From assembly GCA_963965975.1 (NCBI GenBank), contig OZ014413.1:1924501-1988500 (forward strand): DNA of 64,000 nt. Direction: 5' to 3'. Source of the stretch: Xestospongia bergquistia. Lineage: Eukaryota; Porifera; Demospongiae; Haplosclerida; Petrosiidae. The notes under the pieces were generated by a model. The model searched no databases and was not told the DNA's origin. It saw only the letters and a list, made by a program, of their open reading frames with translations. Shown here one piece after another: positions 42,658-52,200 of the stretch; the stretch's first letter is position 1, and each line of letters starts with the position of its first letter. A program made the translations under genes and the position numbers.

Positions 42658-42976
42658 TACGGAAGCCGAAGGCGGCCATCCATTTCTACTTCGTAATTTC
42701 ATATTCTACTTTGCAGTTTTCCCAATTCCAATTCTATTTTCTATCCTTCGATGGAATATTTAACAACTAAAATCCTATCCTCCCACCCTAACCGGAAACA
42801 TGTCGCTTCGCTCCATTCTAAGAGACGGCTCGCGGTGCTCGCTTTACTTCATGATGGGATAGGATTTTAGTTGTTAAATATTCCATCGAAGGATAGAAAA
42901 TAGAATTGGAATTAGGAAAACTGCAAGTAGAATGAAATTACGAAGTAGAAATGGATGACCGGCTTCGGCTTCCGTA
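42658..42976. mobile_element. Fold-back element with ~130-bp arms
   Basis: Ends TACGGAAGCCGAAGGCGGCC and, reversed, TACGGAAGCCGAAGCCGGTC. Arms of about 130 bp are mostly complementary and surround a GC-richer centre of about 70 bp (CGCTCCATTC...GAGACGGCTC). The equivalent spot in copy A (about 32730) lacks it, giving an empty site. AGAAT on both sides may be a target duplication. No coding capacity. Confidence 0.8.
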
Positions 42977-43001
42977 CAGAATAGCCCCAGGCACCTGAAA
43001 C

Positions 43002-43703
43002 ATGAGAAAGATTTTAAGGTTGCTATGTAGAAAAAACAATTGAAAGTGGATATTACTAGTGGTTGTCATTTGTGTTATAGCACTACTCTTTTTAACTGTC
43101 GATTCTTGGGTACTACCTGACCACTTTACAATATTGTACTATACTGGTCTTGTTAAGATAGTTCACTCAGTATGTCACGATCAATGATCTGGGAGTGGCA
43201 TATAATTGTCATGTTAACCTATAATGCATTCTAATAATTTCATGTTATTATACTACAATTATAACTACCAAGGAATACTGACTGTATAACTTTATTTTAA
43301 AATAATAGAATATCTCTGGGAGGTTTTAAGTAATCGTACTGAAGGCATTTGGAAAGATCAAGTAAAATTATATGGTGCACTTAATCATGGAATGAAGACT
43401 ATATGGACTCCTGACAATCCACCTTCAACTTACAGTCATCATTGCAATTTGACGGGTATCACTAATACTGGACTTAAGATTATTATCTTGTCACATGATC
43501 TAATATGTAGAAGTTGTAAACCAGCAAAGTGTGATCAATATTATGTGTGGCATAACAATGGTCGTAAAAATCGTTTGATGAAACAGCAAGCTGCCAAGAA
43601 AGGCTCAGCATGGTTTTTGAGACAAGACTGGATGCAAATTGCAGGTAACAGTAAAAGCAAAGGAAGAGAATGGATTCGTGAACTAAGTATTTCAAATGTA
43701 TAG
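43002..43703 (+). pseudogene. Glycosyltransferase-like gene 4, broken
   Basis: Copy B counterpart of gene 2. The first about 110 bp of exon 1 remain, with a CGA-to-TGA stop at codon 14, then about 780 bp are missing (including the whole DxD region), and sequence resumes inside the intron. Exon 2 (43309-43703) is still open and spliceable but has a 9-nt deletion removing K-D-C. Without the catalytic exon it cannot be an enzyme. Confidence 0.88.
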
Positions 43704-44545
43704 ATTAGACCTATTTCAAATATTTTGTAATCTATTATACTTGGAAGTATTTGTTTACTTTACCAGGGGAAGACACCATTTTGATTTGACTTTGAAATTT
43801 GATCAATAACACATAATGTAGTAACCATGGACCTTTGATTCTTTCATTAGTCTCTATCAGACATATGTTAAGCACTACTAGTGTTTCATTTCAAGAATAC
43901 AAAGTTAGCTGTTTGCTTGTGTGTGACAATTTTATTTTATGCAACAATATAGTGTTGAACCATTTCAAAATTATTGAGTATGTCCTTAAGCATTCTTTCC
44001 TCTTGAAAGCATTTGTACTGGTACGTAAATATGTATATATAGACTTTCTATGAATATATCCTCATTGTAACAAAGCGGTTGTTATAACTTACCAAAGTGT
44101 CTGGACTCTCTGTCAATAACCTCATATTAACAAAGTTATTGTTATAACTTACCAAAATGGGGCATTTAAACTTTCATTATACATATATCATTGACATATG
44201 TCTTAAAGATCACATTAATGTGATGCTTACTAAACCAACATAACTTTGGTAAGTTATATTCTGAACCATTTTATTATGTCACATGCTAATCTGGTTATAT
44301 AATGATCTTTTAATTGATGCATAATTTAGCACTTGTATATTGAAGATGATTATATGTAAGTTATTAGCTAACAGAAAACTTAGAGAGATAATTTGATGTA
44401 CAATGAGCACACAACAAAATATGCTATTATGAAGACTACATGTACAACGTTAAAGAATATGTATAATAATAGCAAAAACAATATTAATCCAATCACACAT
44501 TAAATTATCACTTTAGTTAGTATTCAAGAAGCCCTTCATTAACAT

Positions 44546-44707
44546 TTAAGTAGCGTATCAGTCACAATACCTACTCCAGCACCAATAGAACTTCCAACAG
44601 CAGCCACAGTTGCTGTTCCTGTAGGACCAAATCCAGCTGATTGAAGTGTAGCCGCAACACCACCTGCAGCAGTTGGAGCTGTTGCAAACATCATAGATGA
44701 AGCTGCT
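44546..44707 (-). pseudogene. ISG12-like gene, 3' fragment
   Basis: Matches the last about 55 codons of the 35569 gene, with a 12-nt deletion. Similarity ends abruptly in the codons for SSMM-A and the start half is missing. It marks the right edge of segmental copy B. Confidence 0.8.
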
Positions 44708-45209
44708 CAATCTATGTTTGTACAGCAGTTAATAACAACATAACAATCATTTTACTGTGTCTTATGTTGTATAGTAATCTGGTTATGTAATATAATCCTT
44801 TCATTGGTACATAATATTGCACTCATATATCAAAAATGATACCAATTTAAGTAATTAGTATATGTTACTTTAACCAACTAACTTATAGCTTACATTATTG
44901 TAACACTATGATTTCCAAAATTCATGTGAAGTACTCACTGTATGAGGTTATATCAACATATACAGTGAGAAATTTTACTAGATCCATAATAATTTATCCA
45001 ATAATTTATTGAAATAGTTGATTAATCTTTACATGTACAATATGTAGCAAAACACACTATTTTTAAGACTGTGCTAAAAAACTTAACATATATAGCTACA
45101 TGTTGAATTACAGTACATAACTTGTGTATGTATTCAATGAAACTATATATACCAGCCCCTTCGTTTAAATAGTTTATTAGCAATTACACACATTTTGGTG
45201 TCAACTACA

Positions 45210-45310
45210 GTCCAACAGAGGCTGTTGTTCCTGTAACATCCAATCTAGCTATATACGCCAACTGATTGAAGTATGGCCACAATACCACCTGCTGTAGTCA
45301 GAGCCATGGC
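45210..45310 (-). pseudogene. Second, older ISG12-like relic
   Basis: Minus-strand reading gives AMALTTAGGIVAILQSVGVY then a stop. It is recognisable as the [G]GVVATLQSxGAAG core with decay on both sides. About 500 bp beyond the first relic, it shows repeated loss of this gene type here. Confidence 0.6.
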
Positions 45311-45525
45311 TTATAATCCAAGGTAAACCAGCAGTTAGATTATTATCATGTCAATGTATATTACATTGATTACTGTCATGATATATATCCAGTACTATCA
45401 CAAATTTACTTGTCAATATGAAGAGTAATTTAAAGCTCATAATCTATACTAGCAACATGTACAATATGATGTTTGTATATATGTGTTCAGTATCAGCTAG
45501 TAGCAACACAACAATCATAACAGTG

Positions 45526-47073
45526 TTATGGTTTGTTAAAAAATGCTTTTAGTTGCTCTTGAAATTCTTGTACCATTTCTTTATTTTTGTCAGCAACATT
45601 CTCTATCTCACACTGGTTGAAGTCATTTGCTACCTCTGGAGGGCCATTGTGGTCATATAACTCTACTGCATATGGCTCTTCGTTCCATTTGGCCTTGCGC
45701 TTCTCTATATCCCAGTTCATCCAAGCTGTGTAACGCCAGTATGGAGTACGCATTGAATATCCCATATAGGCCATTTTGTCTTTACTTGAGCATCCATTAT
45801 CATCCCATAATGCTGACATATTTTTTGGACATCGAGGATATTGAGAATATGCCACTGGTGTTTTATTCATTATTTTAGCTGCTTCATAAACATCTAAATC
45901 TGGATTATCAAACAAGGCAGCAAAACTAGTACCTTCAATATCATCACCTGGACTAGGAGCACCTACCAGCTCAGAGATGGTTCGATAAAGGTCAACCAAT
46001 TCTACTAAAGCATAACTATGTTTGCCTTTACTTGCTGGTTTCCATGGTGCTCGAATTATCAGAGGGACTCGTGCAGCTAGCTCCCAGTTAGTCTGTTTAT
46101 GCCAAGAGTCATGTTCTCCAAGTTGATAGCCATGATCACCAAACAGCACAACTAGTGTATCATCCGTCATACCCAGGTCATCAAGGTTTTTAAGAACTCT
46201 TCCTATTTGTGAATCTACCCATGAGACTGAAGCATAATAAGCATGTCTGACTTCTTGTTGTATTTCAACAGGAAATGGATTAGGCATTGGTAGATATTTA
46301 GTATCATTGGAGTACAAATAAATACCTTGGTTATGAAATGCTATATCAGGACTCCCAACAGGTCTAGTGCGATAAAGAACAGTAGGTATATCATTTGGAT
46401 TGCTATACATATCCCAGTATCTTTGTGGCATCATCCAAGGAACATGGGGACGTCGAAAACCTGCTGCTACAAACCATGGACCTCCCTTTTGTTTAACATA
46501 ATTCAATGTTTCATTTGTGTGATTGGCTAACCTCCAGTCATAGTGATAACTGTCAGGATAGTTCTTCTCATCAAGTGGACACCATGTATCAATTCCAGAA
46601 ACTTCAGCTTCTAGACCATGTTTTGGGCAGTTAGCTCCCTTAAAAGCAAAATATGGTTTATCTTGTGACCAAGATTTTGGTTCATCCCAATTCGGAGGAC
46701 TTCCAGGATGGTATGTCTTTCCACCTCCTAGAGTAGTAAACCCATTATTTTTAAAATGTTCTGGTAATGAAATCCAATCCGGTCCTGTTACACGGAAGTC
46801 GTGGTTTCCAAGACCAATCCATACTTGAGTAGTATCTGGTCTTCTTCCAGTCATAAAGCTATTTCTTGAAGGAATACACACTGCATGTTGACAGTATGCT
46901 CTTTGGAAAACTAGACTTTCACTTGCTAACTTGTCCAAATTTGGAGTGTGCATGTACTTTTGACCATAAGCTTCAAACATCTCTGGCCTCAGATCATCAA
47001 CTGGCATAAACAAGACATTTTTAGGTTTCTCAGCAATTACTGTAGCTAGCAAAACCAGATAAAGAATCACCAT
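45526..47073 (-). CDS. Iduronate-2-sulfatase-like enzyme A
   Basis: 515 residues from MVILYLVLLATVIAEKPKN (signal peptide); an upstream in-frame ATG at 47130 would add 19 residues that spoil the signal peptide, so I prefer 47073. Sulfatase features: metal-binding PVDDLRPE, formylglycine site CIPSRNSFMTGRRPD (Cys converted by SUMF1-type enzyme), GGGKTYHPG, GFRRPHVPW, DHGYQLGEHDSWHK, and IDS-type YSQYPRC and MGYSMRTPYWRYTAW. Single exon. Lysosomal or secreted hydrolase of 2-O-sulfated uronates or a sponge sulfated polysaccharide. Head-to-head with the next gene. Confidence 0.88.
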   Translation of the reverse strand: MVILYLVLLATVIAEKPKNVLFMPVDDLRPEMFEAYGQKYMHTPNLDKLASESLVFQRAYCQHAVCIPSRNSFMTGRRPDTTQVWIGLGNHDFRVTGPDWISLPEHFKNNGFTTLGGGKTYHPGSPPNWDEPKSWSQDKPYFAFKGANCPKHGLEAEVSGIDTWCPLDEKNYPDSYHYDWRLANHTNETLNYVKQKGGPWFVAAGFRRPHVPWMMPQRYWDMYSNPNDIPTVLYRTRPVGSPDIAFHNQGIYLYSNDTKYLPMPNPFPVEIQQEVRHAYYASVSWVDSQIGRVLKNLDDLGMTDDTLVVLFGDHGYQLGEHDSWHKQTNWELAARVPLIIRAPWKPASKGKHSYALVELVDLYRTISELVGAPSPGDDIEGTSFAALFDNPDLDVYEAAKIMNKTPVAYSQYPRCPKNMSALWDDNGCSSKDKMAYMGYSMRTPYWRYTAWMNWDIEKRKAKWNEEPYAVELYDHNGPPEVANDFNQCEIENVADKNKEMVQEFQEQLKAFFNKP

Positions 47074-47478
47074 TGTTAGGGTGGGGCTGCTAAATGTAGG
47101 CCGAGTCTGTATTTTAATAGCTCCACCCATATGACAGTAATAATATACAACATAGTTGAAATTAGTTCCACGTTCTTGAGGTTCATATTATTAATAAATC
47201 AACCAAGCAGACTTCAAGCCATATTGAACACTAATGATATTAGTATATAATGTTACAGGTCACTCACTATAACATAAAGCAATGCAACTCAAACTGAGGT
47301 GACTGTTTCTAGCACATACATGTACTACAATTTTTCATAGTTATGTTTAGGGTTTAAGAAGAAATTAGTAGGTTTATCTGAAATTGTTGTAGTTGAAACA
47401 AGCAGAATTACTATATAAGAGACATAACACTGTTTAGGGTGGGGCTGCTATAATTGCAGAATCAGCATTATTAATATA
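47074..47478. promoter_or_regulatory. Shared divergent promoter of two sulfatase genes, with CACCC boxes
   Basis: 405 bp between start codons. The 16-bp string TTAGGGTGGGGCTGCT occurs at about 47076-47091 (just before gene A's start) and again at about 47434-47449, in the same + orientation although the genes diverge. GGGTGGGGC is a KLF/Sp-type box. The core promoter is otherwise not evident. Confidence 0.5.
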
Positions 47479-49047
47479 ATGATGACAAACTGCTTACTGA
47501 TCTCACTTCTTTATCTGGTTTTGTCAACTGTGGTAATTTCAGAAAAAGCTAAAAATGTCTTGTTCATACCAGTGGATGACTTGAGGCCTGAGATCTTTGA
47601 AGCTTATGGACAAAAACATATGCACACTCCAAATTTGGACAAGTTTGCTAAAGAAAGTCTTGTTTTCCAAAGAGCTTACTGTCAACATGCACTTTGTATT
47701 CCTTCAAGAAATAGCTTTATGACTGGAAGAAGACCAGATACAGCCCAGGTATGGGCTGGTCTTGGAAATCGTGACTTCCGTGTTACAGGACCAGATTGGA
47801 TCTCCTTACCAGAACATTTTAAAAATAATGGGTTTACTACTCTAGGAGGTGGAAAAACATACCATCCTAATAGACCTCCAAATTGGGATGAGCCAAAATC
47901 TTGGTCTCAAGATAAACCATACTTTCCCTTTGAAATGACTCGTTGTCCTAATCAAACTTTAGAAGGTAATGTTGCCCTGATTGATACATGGTGTCCACTT
48001 GATGAGAAGAACTATCCTGACAGTTATCACTATGACTGGAGGTTAGCCAATCACACAAATGAAACATTGAATTATGTCAAACAAAAAGGAGGTCCATGGT
48101 TTGTAGCAGCAGGTTTTCGACGTCCCCATGATCCCTGGATGATGCCACAAAGATACTGGGATATGTATAGTGATCCAAATGATATACCCACTGTTCTTTA
48201 TCGCACTAGACCTGTTGGGAGTCCTGATATAGCATTTCATAACCAAGGTATTTATTTGTACTCCAATGATACTAAATATCTACCAATGCCTAATCCATTT
48301 CCTGTTGAGATACAACAAGAAGTCAGACATGCTTATTATGCTTCAGTCTCATGGGTAGATTCACAAATAGGAAGAGTTCTTAAAAACCTTGATGACATTG
48401 GTATGGCTGATAATACTCTAGTTGTGTTGTTTGCTGATCACGGTTATCAACTTGGAGAACATGACTCTTGGCATAAAATGACAAACTGGGAATTAGCAGT
48501 GCGTGTCCCTCTGATAATTCGAGCACCATGGAAACCAGCAAGTAAAGGCAAACATAGTTATGCTTTAGTAGAATTGGTTGACCTTTATCGAACCATCTCT
48601 GAGCTGGTAGGTGCTCCTAGTCCAGGTGATGATATTGAAGGTACTAGTTTTGCTGCCTTGTTTGATAATCCAGATTTAGATGTTTATGAAGCAGCTAAAA
48701 TAATGAATAAAACACCAGTGGCATATTCTCAATATCCTCGATGTCCTAAAAATATGTCAGCATTATGGGATGATAATGAATGCTCAAGTAAAGACAAAAT
48801 GGCCTATATGGGATATTCAATGCGTACTCCATACTGGCGTTACACAGCTTGGATGAACTGGGATATAGAGAAGCGCAAGGCCAAATGGAACGAAGAGCCA
48901 TATGCAGTAGAGTTATATGACCATAATGGCCCTCCAGAGGTAGCAAATGACTTCAACCAGTGTGAGATAGAGAATGTTGCTGACAAAAATAAAGAAATGG
49001 TACAAGAATTTCAAGAACAACTAAAAGCATTTTTTAACAAACCATAA
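47479..49047 (+). CDS. Iduronate-2-sulfatase-like enzyme B
   Basis: 522 residues, signal peptide MMTNCLLISLLYLVLSTVVI. PVDDLRPE, CIPSRNSFMTGRRPD, GGGKTYHP, GFRRPHDPW (Val to Asp against copy A next to the conserved His), ADHGYQLGEHDSWHK, YSQYPRC, MGYSMRTPYWRYTAW. All catalytic residues present. The last about 190 residues differ from copy A at one position only (NECSS for NGCSS), while the first 190 differ at many. That points to gene conversion of the 3' half. Tail-to-tail with receptor 1. Confidence 0.88.
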   Translation: MMTNCLLISLLYLVLSTVVISEKAKNVLFIPVDDLRPEIFEAYGQKHMHTPNLDKFAKESLVFQRAYCQHALCIPSRNSFMTGRRPDTAQVWAGLGNRDFRVTGPDWISLPEHFKNNGFTTLGGGKTYHPNRPPNWDEPKSWSQDKPYFPFEMTRCPNQTLEGNVALIDTWCPLDEKNYPDSYHYDWRLANHTNETLNYVKQKGGPWFVAAGFRRPHDPWMMPQRYWDMYSDPNDIPTVLYRTRPVGSPDIAFHNQGIYLYSNDTKYLPMPNPFPVEIQQEVRHAYYASVSWVDSQIGRVLKNLDDIGMADNTLVVLFADHGYQLGEHDSWHKMTNWELAVRVPLIIRAPWKPASKGKHSYALVELVDLYRTISELVGAPSPGDDIEGTSFAALFDNPDLDVYEAAKIMNKTPVAYSQYPRCPKNMSALWDDNECSSKDKMAYMGYSMRTPYWRYTAWMNWDIEKRKAKWNEEPYAVELYDHNGPPEVANDFNQCEIENVADKNKEMVQEFQEQLKAFFNKP

Positions 49048-49258
49048 CAATTAGTTAACACTACAAATGGTTAGTTAGTATAGTTACATATTACACTGCT
49101 AGTGTTGTTAACTAAATAAGCTATCTCAGTAACTTAGTATGAACACCTGCTATGTTGAAAGAATGAAAAATATTACTACAGTAGATTCTCAATTATATTC
49201 ACACAGTTCATGTATGTTGTGTATTGTTAAGAAATTGTGGTTAATGTAATATGTTCTT
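49048..49258. other. Short 3'-3' spacer, sulfatase B / receptor 1
   Basis: About 210 bp between two stop codons; its counterpart is 56346-56453. No gene. Confidence 0.5.
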
Positions 49259-52200
49259 TTAGACTGATTCACCAATTTCCTCATATATTGGAACTGGAGT
49301 AATATAACCTTGAGGTCCAACATTGGGACTCTCAAATACCATCATATAAGGTTTAGAATAAGATGGATTATCATTGTAATTTGTAATAGATATCGGTAGT
49401 GGAGAAGTAACTGGAGAAGTAAGCGGAGAAGGAATCCCTTGGCTTGCAACAATGTAAACAGGATTACCATTTTCACTAGAAGTTAAGTATACTGGATCTG
49501 TTGTGATTTCATCTTGTGTAGGTTGACTTGTGTTGTTAGGTGTCTCAGCATATATTGGATTAGTTGTCACTAATGGGAGCTCATTGTGTGGTCGAACATT
49601 AAGTTCTGTTATGACATTCATGGCTTGATTATTTGTATAGTGACCATATGATTGGTTGACTTGTAACTGATATGATGCATTATTTAAGATGTTGCTTTGT
49701 ACTAGGTGATTTTTTGAGCTATTTAAGTTGGTAGTATGTTGTCCTGTTGTCTTGTTCTTTGAATAGAGTTGTCTTTTTTTGTAGGATTTACTAATGCAGA
49801 AGAGACATACTATCAAAACAATGGCACTGACGACAGCCGTGACTGCTATAACTCCAAATATCCCAATAGAAAAAATAGAATTTCCATTGTTAGGGCCTAT
49901 AATGGAAGAAGTAAATAACGAAATATATATTACATAGTCCTACATTATATATATATACTTTATTATTGGACACACAAAAGAACAATAAATCTATAAGTAC
50001 AGTGTACACATTCTCTATCAATTGATATAGTATATCAGTCATAATCTTACATTGAGAATCCACATTTGGTTCTATACTTGGAGTGATAGTATTTGTTGTC
50101 ATTACAATGGTCGACAGCATTACAGCCTGTTGTGACTGGGAGGCCACAATGCCTATAAAATTAACAATAACAGTAATATCATTTGAGGGTCTACACTTGG
50201 TTCTATACTTGGAGTGATAATCTCTCTTGTTGTTACAATGGTCGATACCATTACACCCTCTTGTGATTGAGAAATTTGAGGCTCTACACTTGGTTCTATA
50301 CTTGGAGTGATAATCTCTCTTGTTGTTACAATGGTCGATACCATTACAGCCTCTTGTGATTGAGAGGTGACAATGCCTATAAAATTAGCAGTAATATTGT
50401 TTGAGGGTCCAAACTTGTTTCTATACTTGGAGTGATAATCATTGTTGTTGTTATGATGGTCGATACCATTACAGTCTGTTGTGATTGAGAGACCACGATA
50501 CCTATAATATTAGCAGTAAAAAATAATATTATAATTACATGTACATGTAGTTCTGTATATTAAATATAAGTCTTATATAATGTAATTAATGCTGTAATGT
50601 TCTGTTTTACTTACTGCTACATTCAGCAGGTACTATATTGTCCAGTCTTTCAGTCATAAAATTATCTCCAGTCAAAGAGCCTACAGTAATACCATTAGTC
50701 ACTAAGTCCACACTCAAGTTGTAAGAGGTTCCACTTTGAAGACTCATCAATGGAATGTATGTTGTTTGTGCAGGTAAAGTTGTGGTAAATGTCTCCATCT
50801 TTGACCAGGTATTATGTGTGTAATTAAGTTGTAGCATTGCCTGACTTCCAATACAAGACTGCCAAGATATATTGACTGCTACCACTGCTGATGTGGCAGT
50901 TTGAATAACTGTTGTTGTAGTCAATTTTGCACTAGTAACTATTAAAGAGATAAAGAGTTAACAATAAAGTAGTTATTATGCTAGTTATTATGCTTAGTCA
51001 TGATCTAGTATATTCATTAGAAATATAAATGAACAATGATTACTTTAAATAGAACATGTTAAAAATAATGTAGTGAAGTACATGAGTATACTATAACTTA
51101 CACACAGTAACCATAGGGTTGTTTATGCTGGAACCCACACTGTTGTTAGCTGATACTGACACACTATATAAAGACATGGCTTCTACTGGTATATCTATGG
51201 AGCAAGAACAACTACAATTACTGCTGGGCAATACATTAATTCTTGTAGGTGAGGTATTAGAAGAGGAGAGAGTGATCTCATAGTTTGTGATTGGAGGAAC
51301 TAAGAGACTGAATAAATCTGAACACTAGAGGAAAAGAGAAAGTTAGGAGTGAGAAAAGAGGAAAAGTGCATGAAAAATGTGCACTGTCAGTACATGAGTT
51401 TTAGAAGAAACTTATGTTACAGATGTAGACTTGTAGACAATGTATAATTAATGTGTTAAAATATTAACTTTGTGAAATAAACAATTTCAACAACTATAGA
51501 GCTAACAGTACTATTTTACTTACCATCCAAAATACTCTTAATTCATGATTGCCATTATTTCCATGTACACAGACATCCAACTTCTGAGGTGGAAATGGTT
51601 CTAAAAATAACAGAGAAAGAGATCAACTTATAAATATTAATTACTGACTTCATCTGGCTAATAAATACTATATAGTCCCAATGTACTGAGAGGGTTTCAT
51701 TAATATACTAGGTATGATACCAAATCATATTAACACATTTTTCATTATTAACCAAACTATGTATAACAAATTAAATGTTATTTTAAACTAATATCCATCC
51801 ATTTATCTCTCCATCCATTCATCCGTCCATCTACCCATGTGTCCATTGATTTGTTTGTCCATCTATTAATTCATTCATCCATCCATTCACAAAAAAACAC
51901 ATTAATGTACATTTCTAACAAGCAATCTTTTTTCTAACCATTATCATACCTTGACCCACAATTGTTAAAATTAATGTTTCAATTGGTCCACTTCCAGCAC
52001 AATTCACAGCTTTAATTGTCACATTATATATAGTACCATACATCAAGTCAGTAAGAATAGTATCATTTGATATAACACGACATTGATTGTCAGGACAGAC
52101 ACCAGTTTCTGGGAGTGGATCAACTGTGATGATATAATGATCAAGATTTGTACCCCCAGTAGATGAGGGTGGAGACCAGGAGAGAGAGACAGAGTTGAAT

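Larger units (their letters stand above)
37290..44707 (+). repeat. Segmental duplication, copy B
   Basis: Order as in copy A (27425-35875). Differences: complete pogo-like MITE, fold-back element inserted at about 42658, about 780 bp deleted from the second glycosyltransferase, ISG12-like gene cut at 44707. Confidence 0.9.
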
